This document shows positions 28,218 through 36,675 of a DNA stretch of 64,000 bases, in pieces. How positions within the stretch are numbered: the first letter of the stretch is position 1; every line of letters starts with the position of its first letter. The translations under genes and the position numbers were made by a program. The stretch spans positions 1 to 64,000 of the forward strand of contig CASEMX010000008.1 in the NCBI GenBank assembly GCA_949289155.1, given 5' to 3'. The DNA comes from an uncultured Parabacteroides sp. (lineage in GTDB: Bacteria; Bacteroidota; Bacteroidia; Bacteroidales; Tannerellaceae). Under the pieces are notes generated by a model, which was not told where the DNA came from, made no database searches, and saw only the letters and a program-made list of their open reading frames with translations.

Positions 28218-28808
28218 ATGAAAATCGTATTTGCAACCAACAACAAACATAAATTAGAAGAGGTCCGCCAGATAACGGCGGCATTGCCTATCGAAATAGT
28301 CAGCTTAGCAGAAATCTCCTGTCACGATGATATTCCGGAAACAGCGGATACGTTGGAAGGAAATGCCCTGCAGAAGGCACATTATATAAAGGAAAAGTTC
28401 GGTTTGGACTGTTTTGCCGATGATACCGGTTTGGAGGTTGAAGCATTAAACAACGCTCCGGGGGTCTATTCGGCACGTTATGCCGGCGAAGCGCACGATT
28501 CGGAGGCGAATATGAACAAACTTTTATCGGAAATGAAGGGGAAAACTAACAGAAACGCCCGTTTCCGCACGGTAATCGCCCTTTTGCTGGATGGAAAAGA
28601 GTATTTGTTCGATGGCATCGTAAGGGGAATCATCACCACCGACAAAAGAGGTGAAAACGGATTCGGCTATGACCCTATCTTTATTCCGGAGGGATATGCG
28701 CAAACCTTTGCTGAATTAGGCAATGATACCAAGAATAAAATCAGCCACCGTGCCAAAGCCGTAGAAAAACTGAACGGCTTTTTGGCACAGATGCTTATAT
28801 CCAAATAA
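28218..28808 (+). CDS. rdgB: Non-canonical purine NTP pyrophosphatase (RdgB/HAM1)
   Basis: 196 residues, standard length. The N-terminal [13 protein letters not shown], central [12 protein letters not shown] and C-terminal GFGYDPIF and SHRAKA segments are all diagnostic. It hydrolyses XTP and dITP to the monophosphates, keeping deaminated purines out of nucleic acids. porZ starts 15 bp downstream, so the two are probably co-transcribed. Confidence 0.96.
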   Translation: MKIVFATNNKHKLEEVRQITAALPIEIVSLAEISCHDDIPETADTLEGNALQKAHYIKEKFGLDCFADDTGLEVEALNNAPGVYSARYAGEAHDSEANMNKLLSEMKGKTNRNARFRTVIALLLDGKEYLFDGIVRGIITTDKRGENGFGYDPIFIPEGYAQTFAELGNDTKNKISHRAKAVEKLNGFLAQMLISK

Positions 28809-28823
28809 AGTGTATAGAAAAGT

Positions 28824-31112
28824 ATGAAAGCAATTCACATCATCTTTTTATTATTCATCGGATTCTCCCTTCCGCTCCATGCCCAATTCGACAAATGGGA
28901 AATCCATCAAGCCTATCAGACAACCGAACTGGTCGAAGAGACAAACAATTATGTGTTTGCCGTAGCCGACAGTTCATTATATGCGTACGGAAAAGAGGAC
29001 AACAGCCTCACTACCTATTCCCGAAAAAACGGATTGAGCGATAATAAAATCAAGGTTTTGCGCTATCATACGGATTTACATACATTGGTTATCGCTTACC
29101 GCAATGGAAATATCGATTTGTTCGGAGAAGAGGGTACATATAACTTACCCTACCTAAAGAACAATTCTTCCATACAAAACAAGACGCTTAACGATATCTT
29201 CCTGTATCAGAACTTTGCTTACCTATCTTCCGAAGCAGGTATCTTGGTGGTCGATATAAATAAAAAGGAGATAGCCGATACCTATCGGATAGGCGCAGTC
29301 CGTTCTGCCTGCATCCTGAACGGTTCGCTGTATGCAGTCACAGCCACAGGAATTAAACAGGGCAAACTGACGGATAACCTGTTGGACTCGAATAACTGGC
29401 ATGATTTTCCATTGAATACGAGCGACTTTACGGCAAGCCAAATCAACCGGATAGCAGTACTAAATAACCAACTTTGCTTTTCCGTCCCTCAAATAGGCGT
29501 ATATCATTGGGAAAACAATACGTTGAAACGGTTATTGTATGATACCAACCTGACCAATATGAAGATTGAAAATGGCAAGCTACTTGCCGTTTCTCCTACC
29601 ACGCTCTATATATCGGATAATCTGACCAGTTTCCAAACCATAAACGGATTGAGCGATTTGCGGGATGCCAGCTATCTCCATACGGCCGATACCTATTGGT
29701 TGGCTTGCGGAAGCAACGGATTGAGAGGAATAAAGAAAAATGCAAGCACTACTTCCTACGAAACCATTGCGGATAAACTGACCATCAATTCGCCTAAACG
29801 GAATTGGGCTTGGGATTTGCAATTCAAAGGCGGAAAACTTTGGGCAACCGGAGGAGGAAGAGGACTTGACCGTTATTGGCGCTGGAGCCTGCTCATGAAT
29901 TATGATGAGAATAAACAATGGTATAACTACGATGAAAATAAAATCTACCAACAAACGGGATTATTCTTCCAAGATGCCATCACAATAGAGGTCGACCCGA
30001 ATGACCCGACGCATACTTTTGTGGCTTATTACGGAGACGGTCTTCTCGAATTAAAGAACGATACCGTATTAAATTGGTATAATTCACAAAACAGTCCGTT
30101 AGAATCCGCCAGCTCCAGCAGTAATCGGTATATCCGCCTCGGAGATGTCACCTTCGATAATGATAAAAATCTCTGGATTACCCAATGTATTTCCTCTTCA
30201 CCCATCAAAGTGCTGACAGCAGAGGGAGAGTGGTATTCTTATACCAATACACCTATCGATAATGCCGAAATTATCGACAAAATCCTAATTACACAAAGCG
30301 GAATAAAATTTGTCAATCTGCAACATACCAACCAGTCCGGTCTCTATGCATTTGATGACAATGGGACGATAACCGACCAATCAGATGATACATCCGCTTA
30401 TTATGCCACCGTGACGGACAGTCAAGGAAATACATTAAACGCTAACTTCTTTTATTCCGTTACAGAAGATAAAGAGGGAAATATTTGGGCAGGAACAAAC
30501 ATCGGTCCTATTGTTTGTTATAATCCGAATAACGTAGAAGCCTTACGTTTTAACCGAATTGTGCTGGCAGACGAATCAGATTACCTGTTAAATGGTGTAC
30601 GTGTCAATGCAATTGCCGTAGATGGTAGTAATCAAAAGTGGATAGCAACGGAAGGTTCCGGAGTTTTCTTAGTCAATGCAGACGGGACAGAGGTTTTGGA
30701 GAACTTCACAACGGACAATTCACCGCTTCCGACCAATGTTATCAACAGCATAGCCATTAATCCGGAAAGCGGAGAGGTTTTCTTTGCTGTTGATGGCTAT
30801 GGCATTCTCTCTTATCAAGGCGAAGCAACGGAAGGAAAGGCGGATTATTCGGAAATACATGCTTATCCGAATCCTGTACGGCCGGAATTCGATGATAAAG
30901 TCATTATTACCGGACTTATGAGCAATTCGAATGTAAAGATAACAGATATAGCAGGAAACTTAATCTATCAAACCAAATCAGTCGGTGGACAGGTTACTTG
31001 GAATTGCCGTAATGCGAAAGGAAGTCGCGTAGCTACCGGAGTTTATTTGGTATTAGCTGCGACTAAAGAAGGGGGAGAAAGCGTAGTTACCAAGATTATG
31101 GTCGTAAGATAA
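28824..31112 (+). CDS. porZ: Type IX secretion component PorZ
   Basis: 762 residues. Signal peptide (cleavage near LHAQ), two beta-propeller-like domains made of two-component-regulator-propeller repeats (for example YSRKNGLSDNKIKVL and the later AVDGSNQKWIATEGSG), and a C-terminal type-A sorting-like domain with AYPNPV and GVYLVL. PorZ is part of the attachment complex that links T9SS cargo to A-LPS at the cell surface. Length and domain order match PorZ better than generic propeller sensors, since no membrane or kinase part is present. Confidence 0.8.
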   Translation: MKAIHIIFLLFIGFSLPLHAQFDKWEIHQAYQTTELVEETNNYVFAVADSSLYAYGKEDNSLTTYSRKNGLSDNKIKVLRYHTDLHTLVIAYRNGNIDLFGEEGTYNLPYLKNNSSIQNKTLNDIFLYQNFAYLSSEAGILVVDINKKEIADTYRIGAVRSACILNGSLYAVTATGIKQGKLTDNLLDSNNWHDFPLNTSDFTASQINRIAVLNNQLCFSVPQIGVYHWENNTLKRLLYDTNLTNMKIENGKLLAVSPTTLYISDNLTSFQTINGLSDLRDASYLHTADTYWLACGSNGLRGIKKNASTTSYETIADKLTINSPKRNWAWDLQFKGGKLWATGGGRGLDRYWRWSLLMNYDENKQWYNYDENKIYQQTGLFFQDAITIEVDPNDPTHTFVAYYGDGLLELKNDTVLNWYNSQNSPLESASSSSNRYIRLGDVTFDNDKNLWITQCISSSPIKVLTAEGEWYSYTNTPIDNAEIIDKILITQSGIKFVNLQHTNQSGLYAFDDNGTITDQSDDTSAYYATVTDSQGNTLNANFFYSVTEDKEGNIWAGTNIGPIVCYNPNNVEALRFNRIVLADESDYLLNGVRVNAIAVDGSNQKWIATEGSGVFLVNADGTEVLENFTTDNSPLPTNVINSIAINPESGEVFFAVDGYGILSYQGEATEGKADYSEIHAYPNPVRPEFDDKVIITGLMSNSNVKITDIAGNLIYQTKSVGGQVTWNCRNAKGSRVATGVYLVLAATKEGGESVVTKIMVVR

Positions 31113-31149
31113 AGGTATCTGCAGAGAAACATAACGGTTCTTTACTGGA

Positions 31150-31190
31150 AATAAAGGGGTATTTTTCGCGAAATATCCCTTATTTTTTTA
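31150..31190 (+). terminator. Terminator after porZ
   Basis: AATAAAGGGGTATTT pairs with AAATATCCCTTATT around a TTCGCG loop, followed by seven T. Pairing is imperfect but the T-run is strong. Confidence 0.7.
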
Positions 31191-31194
31191 GAGT

Positions 31195-31597
31195 AGTCCT
31201 ATAGTTATCCACATTATCCATCAACAATATCATTATTATCTCCTTTTTTATCTTTAAATTTTAAATGAAAAAGATGATGATTATAGCCTGTTGATTGTGT
31301 TAAAACTTTTTCGGGACTTTATTTGTCTGTTTGGTTATTAAATAAAGAAATAGGGTTATCAGTATGCTATAAACAGGTTATCTACATTCTTTTCTTTTGA
31401 TATTTATCTATTTAAAAGAATAAGGGAGAAATATGTTTATATCGTCGATTGTGGAAAAGTTAATTTTCCGGAGCAGGGATAAATCTGTGTAAATGCTATG
31501 TGAATAGTTCGTCATAACTATATACTTATTTATTTGGAGGTATGGAAGTCGGAATTGTATGGTCGAGTTTCCGGATATTGCAAGAATTATTTTTCAT
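31195..31597. other. A/T-rich gap with DnaA-box-like sites
   Basis: About 400 bp without an open frame. It has one perfect DnaA box TTATCCACA (31205-31213), near matches TTATCTACA (31378-31386) and the inverse of TTTTCCACA (31450-31458), and A/T-rich tracts at 31225-31275. It could be an accessory DnaA-binding region or a replication origin; flanking genes all run the same way and dnaA is not present. I see no other signal apart from the promoter at its right end. Confidence 0.3.
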
Positions 31598-31605
31598 TAT
31601 CTTTG
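31598..31605 (+). promoter_or_regulatory. -7 box of the methyltransferase gene
   Basis: TATCTTTG, 56 bp before the ATG at 31661, with TTG at 31578-31580 (17-bp spacing, slightly short). Confidence 0.5.
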
Positions 31606-31660
31606 CACGAGATATGGATAAGTTATTAACGTATTTGTAACATATATTTCGTAGTGTCTT

Positions 31661-32188
31661 ATGCGTAAATTGAAAATAACAGAACTGAATCGGTTGACAC
31701 CGGAAGCTTTTAAGGAAAGCCAGAAAATTCCGTTAATTGTGGTGCTCGATCATGTAAGAAGTTTGAATAATGTGGGTTCCGTGTTCCGTACATCGGATGC
31801 ATTTAGGGTTGAAGCCATTTATTTATGCGGTATTACTGCTTGTCCGCCGAATGCTGAAATCCATAAGACGGCATTAGGGGCAGAAGATAGCGTAGATTGG
31901 AAATATTTTAACGATACATTGGAGGCTGTTAATAACTTAAAGGAACAGGGATATACCGTGTGTGCCATAGAACAAGCGGAAGGAAGCGTCATGCTGCCTA
32001 ATTTGTTATTAGACAAAACGAAAAAGTACGCCATTATTATGGGAAACGAAGTAAAAGGCGTTCAACAATCGGTTGTCGATAACTGTGATATGTGTATTGA
32101 AATACCGCAATACGGGACTAAACATTCCTTGAATGTATCGGTAACTGCCGGGATAGTGATTTGGGAGTTCTTTAATCAGTTGTTTTAG
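31661..32188 (+). CDS. SpoU/TrmH-family RNA methyltransferase
   Basis: 175 residues. The SPOUT knotted fold is indicated by the N-terminal VLDHVRSLNNVGSVFRTSDAF (motif 1) and the C-terminal IMGNEVKGV and IPQYGTKHSLNVSVTAGI (motifs 2 and 3), which bind AdoMet. It probably 2'-O-methylates tRNA or rRNA; the short form without an N-terminal substrate domain leaves the target open. Monocistronic. Confidence 0.9.
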   Translation: MRKLKITELNRLTPEAFKESQKIPLIVVLDHVRSLNNVGSVFRTSDAFRVEAIYLCGITACPPNAEIHKTALGAEDSVDWKYFNDTLEAVNNLKEQGYTVCAIEQAEGSVMLPNLLLDKTKKYAIIMGNEVKGVQQSVVDNCDMCIEIPQYGTKHSLNVSVTAGIVIWEFFNQLF

Positions 32189-32190
32189 TA

Positions 32191-32808
32191 TCACAACATC
32201 CCCCTTTCGACTTGTAGGACAATCTGCTCTATTTGCGCATCTTTTCCATACGGGTCGTATTCCATTTTCAGGCTTGCACCGAACATTCCAGCGAAAATAT
32301 TCCAGAATCCGGCACGGAAACTTCCAAGAAAAGCTTTGACTAAGTGATAGCTGGTTTGATTGCATTCACGGTCTATCAATTTTATCAACAATTTCCCCTG
32401 CGAGAAGGTAAGTTTTTTCAATTGCGGTTTATATTGGGTGAATAATTCCTTTTCCATTCTTTTTAAATGCCGGTTGCGTTCCTCTTCGGTCGGCATCGTT
32501 TCAATGTATTCATACGTTTCTATCAAAGTTTCGTAAACTATCTTTGCGTAAGGGAGTGTTTTCTTTACGTCGCGGACCAATTTCCAATATTTGGCTTCCT
32601 CCCTTCGATTCCGGAATTTAGGTTTTGGAAAAACATAAATGGAACGTAGCGTAATTACGGCAATGGTATCTTTTCCTTCTACTTGCGCCCGATGATATCC
32701 TTCCGGCAATACATTCATTTTAATAGGTTGTTCTTGTCCTTTCATCGGAATGGAAAGACAAAGAAACGAAGAAAGGAAAATGGCATTATGTAGAAGTCTA
32801 TTTTTCAT
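32191..32808 (-). CDS. DUF4294-family exported protein
   Basis: 205 residues from the ATG at 32808, which begins the signal peptide; an upstream in-frame start at 32847 would add a non-hydrophobic extension. The body matches DUF4294, a Bacteroidetes family of unknown function (ITLRSIYVFPKPKFRN and KTLPYAKI). It is convergent with the methyltransferase, with 2 bp between the stops. Confidence 0.7.
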   Translation of the reverse strand: MKNRLLHNAIFLSSFLCLSIPMKGQEQPIKMNVLPEGYHRAQVEGKDTIAVITLRSIYVFPKPKFRNRREEAKYWKLVRDVKKTLPYAKIVYETLIETYEYIETMPTEEERNRHLKRMEKELFTQYKPQLKKLTFSQGKLLIKLIDRECNQTSYHLVKAFLGSFRAGFWNIFAGMFGASLKMEYDPYGKDAQIEQIVLQVERGML

Positions 32809-32867
32809 CGGGGACAAATTTAAATACAAAGTCGCCAAAGAATGCACAAAGAACGCTAAGAATTATT

Positions 32868-32875
32868 TATCTTTG
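32868..32875 (+). promoter_or_regulatory. -7 box of the M3 peptidase gene
   Basis: TATCTTTG, 33 bp before the ATG at 32908. It matches the consensus; the -33 part is unclear. Confidence 0.5.
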
Positions 32876-32907
32876 GCAATCTGAACAATTTATTAAAATA
32901 ACACGAT

Positions 32908-35034
32908 ATGAATAAAGTATTTTTATGTATGACGGTAGGATTGGCTGTCATATTGAATGCCTGCAACTCGTCAGGCAAACAATCTGCTGAGGGAACAGAC
33001 GCAGGAAATCCCTTTTTGAGTGAGTACACTACGCCTTTCGGTGTGCCGCCTTTCGATAAAATCAAGGTGACGGATTACAAACCTGCCTTTTTGCAGGGTA
33101 TGGAAGAGGAACAGAAGGAAATCGACGCCATTTGTAACAATCCAGAGGCTCCGACCTTTGAAAATACGATTGTGGCAATGGACCAGTCAGGCGAATTGTT
33201 ACGCCGGGTGAGTGCTGTGTTTTATGGGCAGAACAGCGCAAATACTTCTGACGAGATGCAGGCTTTGAGCCGGGAGATTTCGCCTCTTTTGTCGAAGCAT
33301 AGCGATGACATTACGTTGAATCCAAAACTTTTTGTGCGGGTTAAGGCGGTGTATGATGCGCGTGAGTCTTTGGGTTTGAATGATGAGCAAATGAAGTTGT
33401 TGGAGAATACATACAAGGATTTTGTTCGCGGAGGTGCAAATCTTCCGGAGGACAAACAGGAAAAACTTCGTGCTTTGAATCAGGAAATCGCCATGCTCCA
33501 GCTGACTTTCGGGCAAAATATGTTGAAAGAGACCAACGATTTCCAATTGGTCATCGATAAGCAGGAGGATTTAGCAGGCTTGCCGGAAAATTTGATTGCC
33601 AATGCAGCGGAAACGGCAAAGGCTGCCGGACAGGAGGGCAAATGGATATTTACGTTGCAGAATCCGAGCATTATGCCCTTCCTGCAATATGCGGACAACC
33701 GGGCGCTTCGCGAAAAGATTTTCAAAGGCTATATCAATCGCGGGAATAATAACAACGCGTCGGATAACAAGGAGGTCGTAAAGCAACTCATCACCAAGCG
33801 ACTGGAAAAGGCGAAGTTGATGGGTTATGACAATTATGCCGAATTTGTTTTGGAGGACCGGATGGCAAAGACGCCGGAAGCGGTCTATGATTTGTTAGAC
33901 CAGATATGGAAACCGGCATTGGCGAAAGCAAAGGAGGAGTTGGCTGACATTAATGCCGAAATTAAAAAGGAGGGCAACAGTTTCGAAGCGGAAGGCTGGG
34001 ACTGGCGTTACTATTTCGAGAAGGCAAAAAAGACTAAATTCGATTTGGATGAGAATGAGGTGCGTCCTTATTTAGAACTGAACCACGTGCGTGAGGGGGC
34101 GTTCTATGTGGCGAACCGTCTGTACGGCATTACTTTCACGCCGCTCAAGGACATTCCATTGCCCCATCCGGAGGCTCAGGCTTTTGAATGTAAGGATAAG
34201 GATGGAACCCATCTGGGTGTGCTTTATATGGACTTCTTCCCGCGTGCAACCAAAAGGGGAGGGGCTTGGTGCGGTACGTATCGGTCACAAACTTACAAGG
34301 ATGGCAAACGGGTGGCTCCGGTCGTGACTATCGTGAGCAATTTTACGCAACCTGCACCTGGTCAACCGGCTCTTCTCAGTGCGGATGAGGCAAAGACACT
34401 GTTCCATGAGTTTGGCCACGCGCTGCATAACCTGTTTAAGAATGTGCATTACTATGGCGTGTCGGGCGTTCCGCGGGACTTCGTCGAGCTTCCGTCTCAG
34501 GTGATGGAACATTGGGTTTTCGAGCCTGAGGTGCTGAAAGAATATGCGAAGCATTACCAAACGGGCGAGGTGATTCCGGCAGAATTGATTGAGAAACTGG
34601 ATAAGAGCGGCAAGTATGGGCAAGGTTTTGAGACGGTCGAGTATTTGGCAGCTTCCTACCTCGATATGGATTTCCATATCTTGAAAGAGGTACATGCAGA
34701 TGCCGACGTGATGCAGTTTGAAGACTATGTACTGGGTCAGCGCGGGTTGCTGAAGCAAATTCCGTCGCGCTACCGCACGACTTACTTTAACCACACGATG
34801 GGTGGCGGTTATACGGCAGGCTATTACAGTTACATCTGGTCGGAAGTGCTGGATTGCGATGCATATCAGGCTTACAAGGAGACGGGCGACATTTTCAATC
34901 AGGAGGTGGCACGCAAATTCCGGTATGACATCCTTACGCCGGGTGGAATCTACGACGCGATGCAGATGTACGAGACTTTCCGTGGGCATAAGCCGAGCGT
35001 TGAGCCGCTGTTGGAGAATCGAGGATTGAAATAA
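32908..35034 (+). CDS. dcp: M3-family peptidyl-dipeptidase (Dcp-like lipoprotein)
   Basis: 708 residues. Lipoprotein signal ending in NAC. The M3 fold has the zinc motif H500-E501-F-G-H504 (FHEFGHALHN) and a downstream acidic ligand region (LPSQVMEHW). The family releases dipeptides from C-termini or degrades oligopeptides. The signal places it in the envelope, unlike the cytosolic enterobacterial enzyme. Monocistronic, with a palindromic array at its 3' end. Confidence 0.92.
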   Translation: MNKVFLCMTVGLAVILNACNSSGKQSAEGTDAGNPFLSEYTTPFGVPPFDKIKVTDYKPAFLQGMEEEQKEIDAICNNPEAPTFENTIVAMDQSGELLRRVSAVFYGQNSANTSDEMQALSREISPLLSKHSDDITLNPKLFVRVKAVYDARESLGLNDEQMKLLENTYKDFVRGGANLPEDKQEKLRALNQEIAMLQLTFGQNMLKETNDFQLVIDKQEDLAGLPENLIANAAETAKAAGQEGKWIFTLQNPSIMPFLQYADNRALREKIFKGYINRGNNNNASDNKEVVKQLITKRLEKAKLMGYDNYAEFVLEDRMAKTPEAVYDLLDQIWKPALAKAKEELADINAEIKKEGNSFEAEGWDWRYYFEKAKKTKFDLDENEVRPYLELNHVREGAFYVANRLYGITFTPLKDIPLPHPEAQAFECKDKDGTHLGVLYMDFFPRATKRGGAWCGTYRSQTYKDGKRVAPVVTIVSNFTQPAPGQPALLSADEAKTLFHEFGHALHNLFKNVHYYGVSGVPRDFVELPSQVMEHWVFEPEVLKEYAKHYQTGEVIPAELIEKLDKSGKYGQGFETVEYLAASYLDMDFHILKEVHADADVMQFEDYVLGQRGLLKQIPSRYRTTYFNHTMGGGYTAGYYSYIWSEVLDCDAYQAYKETGDIFNQEVARKFRYDILTPGGIYDAMQMYETFRGHKPSVEPLLENRGLK

Positions 35035-35050
35035 GGAATAAATTCTCGAA

Positions 35051-35378
35051 GGAAAAGTCATTGTAACCCTACAATCGGTGTCCCGGCACGAAAATATGCC
35101 GATTGTAGGGTTACAATTGGTGTCCCGGCACGAAAATATGCCAATTGTAGGGTTACAATTGGTGTCCCGCCGCGAAAACATGCCAATTGTAGGGTTACAA
35201 TTGGTGTTCCGCCGCGAAAATATGCCAATTGTAGGGTTACAATTGGTGTTCCGCCGAAAAAATATGCCAATTGTAGGGTTACAATTGGTGTTCCGCCGAA
35301 AAAATATGCCAATTGTAGGGTTACAATTGGTGTCCCGCCACGAAAATATGCCGATTGTAGGGGTACAATGACTTTTCC
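35051..35378. repeat. 42-bp palindromic tandem array bounded by a 28-bp inverted repeat
   Basis: Seven units start at 35099, 35141, 35183, 35225, 35267, 35309 and 35351, exactly 42 bp apart. Each holds a 22-bp dyad (9-bp arms CCAATTGTA and TACAATTGG, loop GGGT) and a 20-bp linker near TGTCCCGCCGCGAAAATATG. The array ends (35051-35078 and 35351-35378) are inverted copies of each other over 28 bp with one mismatch. The first unit carries a matched change (CAATCGG / CCGATTG) across the linker. It lies between the convergent dcp and beta-helix genes. Confidence 0.92.
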
Positions 35379-35452
35379 AAAAAAACGGGAAGGCCTCCGG
35401 ATAGTTCCGAAAGCCCTCCCTCTGCCTAAAAAAATACTTAAAGTTTATGAGA

Positions 35453-36658
35453 TTATAAAGTCCAACCAGTGGTCCAGTTATTGTCTGCCGGGATAGCGCC
35501 TCTGTAATCAGCCGAATCGAAGAAAGCATCTGTCGGAGTCGCACCGCCTTCGGTTGTTCCGACCATGTCGGCCGACAAATCCTGATTCGTCAGATTGCCT
35601 GTACCTTCGGCAGCGAACAAATCGTTTGTATAGATGCCGTTTTCCGAATCTACCTCGCCGCTCAGCGAAACATTATTCAGGATAGAAGTTCCATCTGCGA
35701 GAGCGGTTTCAGTTTCTGTAGTTTCAACGGTCAACGGCAGCGTTTTGCCACTTACCAGCGCGTTATACAGTTCGACCTGCGTTCCGGCACGAAGACGGAT
35801 ACCCTGACTGTCGCTGCCGTTTCCAATCAGCGTCACATTGGCAAGTATCGGATGAGCCACCGGAGTAGCTGCGAAATTGTTGCCATTGTTGTCGCATTCC
35901 ATCAGGCAATCGCAATCCGCGTCGCTTGCTTGCGTAGCCACAAGGAACTGACCCTTTCCGTTCCAGCCCTCTGTCCAGTCGAACGAATCATCCTCACAGT
36001 CGGTAGCAACCAAATACTTTACATTTACAGAACCGCCGAAAAATTCGAAACCGTCGTCGGCTCCCTTATACACTTGGCAGTGGTCTACCGTCGTGCCGTT
36101 GCCTACGCCATAGAACGAGATACCGTTCGATTCATGTTCCTCGTCGAAGGCATAGCCTGTATATTCCAGACGGATATATTGCAACGTACCGGAGTTGTCC
36201 GCGTCATTGTCGCCACCGTAATTGGCATCGCCGATTTCGGATTTGCCTGTTCCGCCTTCCGCATTAGTGTGCGCATAGCCACAAATATGAATACCGCCCC
36301 ACGCTTTCGGTTCCTTGCTTTCAGAGGTCATGATAATCGGATTTTCAGCCGTTCCGCGTGCGTCAATCTTAGCTCCCTGCTCGATTAAGATATAATCTAC
36401 CACGTCATCATGGACAGCGGTGAGCGTAACGCCCGGCTCGATTGTCAACGTAGCACCCGCCTTCACATGAACGCCGCCGGACAGTGTATATTCTTTCCCG
36501 GACTCAAGGGTCATGTTTTCCGTAATTTCGCCGGTTAATTCAGTCGAAACTTCAGGTTCCGGAGTCGGAACAACATTATCATCGTCGTCATCGCTACAAG
36601 CTGTAAACGTCATACTTGCTGCCAACAGCATGGCAACCCATTTCCAATTTGTCTTCAT
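35453..36658 (-). CDS. Surface lipoprotein with right-handed beta-helix-like repeats
   Basis: 401 residues. Lipoprotein signal (MTFTAC) with an Asp-rich stretch after the Cys, typical of surface-exported Bacteroidetes lipoproteins. The body has parallel beta-helix-like features (VHVKAGATLTIEPGVTL, ADDGFEFFGGSVNVKYL, GSDSQGIRLRAGTQVELYN). It lies 17 bp after a TonB-dependent receptor and probably acts with it as a surface-binding partner. The ligand is unknown. Confidence 0.7.
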   Translation of the reverse strand: MKTNWKWVAMLLAASMTFTACSDDDDDNVVPTPEPEVSTELTGEITENMTLESGKEYTLSGGVHVKAGATLTIEPGVTLTAVHDDVVDYILIEQGAKIDARGTAENPIIMTSESKEPKAWGGIHICGYAHTNAEGGTGKSEIGDANYGGDNDADNSGTLQYIRLEYTGYAFDEEHESNGISFYGVGNGTTVDHCQVYKGADDGFEFFGGSVNVKYLVATDCEDDSFDWTEGWNGKGQFLVATQASDADCDCLMECDNNGNNFAATPVAHPILANVTLIGNGSDSQGIRLRAGTQVELYNALVSGKTLPLTVETTETETALADGTSILNNVSLSGEVDSENGIYTNDLFAAEGTGNLTNQDLSADMVGTTEGGATPTDAFFDSADYRGAIPADNNWTTGWTL

Positions 36659-36675
36659 ACATTCAAATTTTAGAT

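Noticed and set aside
35051..35378. CRISPR array
   Set aside because: The segments between dyads are nearly identical rather than unique, and no cas gene is in the window.
34285..35544. 419-residue minus-strand frame overlapping the M3 peptidase
   Set aside because: It is the antisense of a well-supported gene joined to a repeat array.
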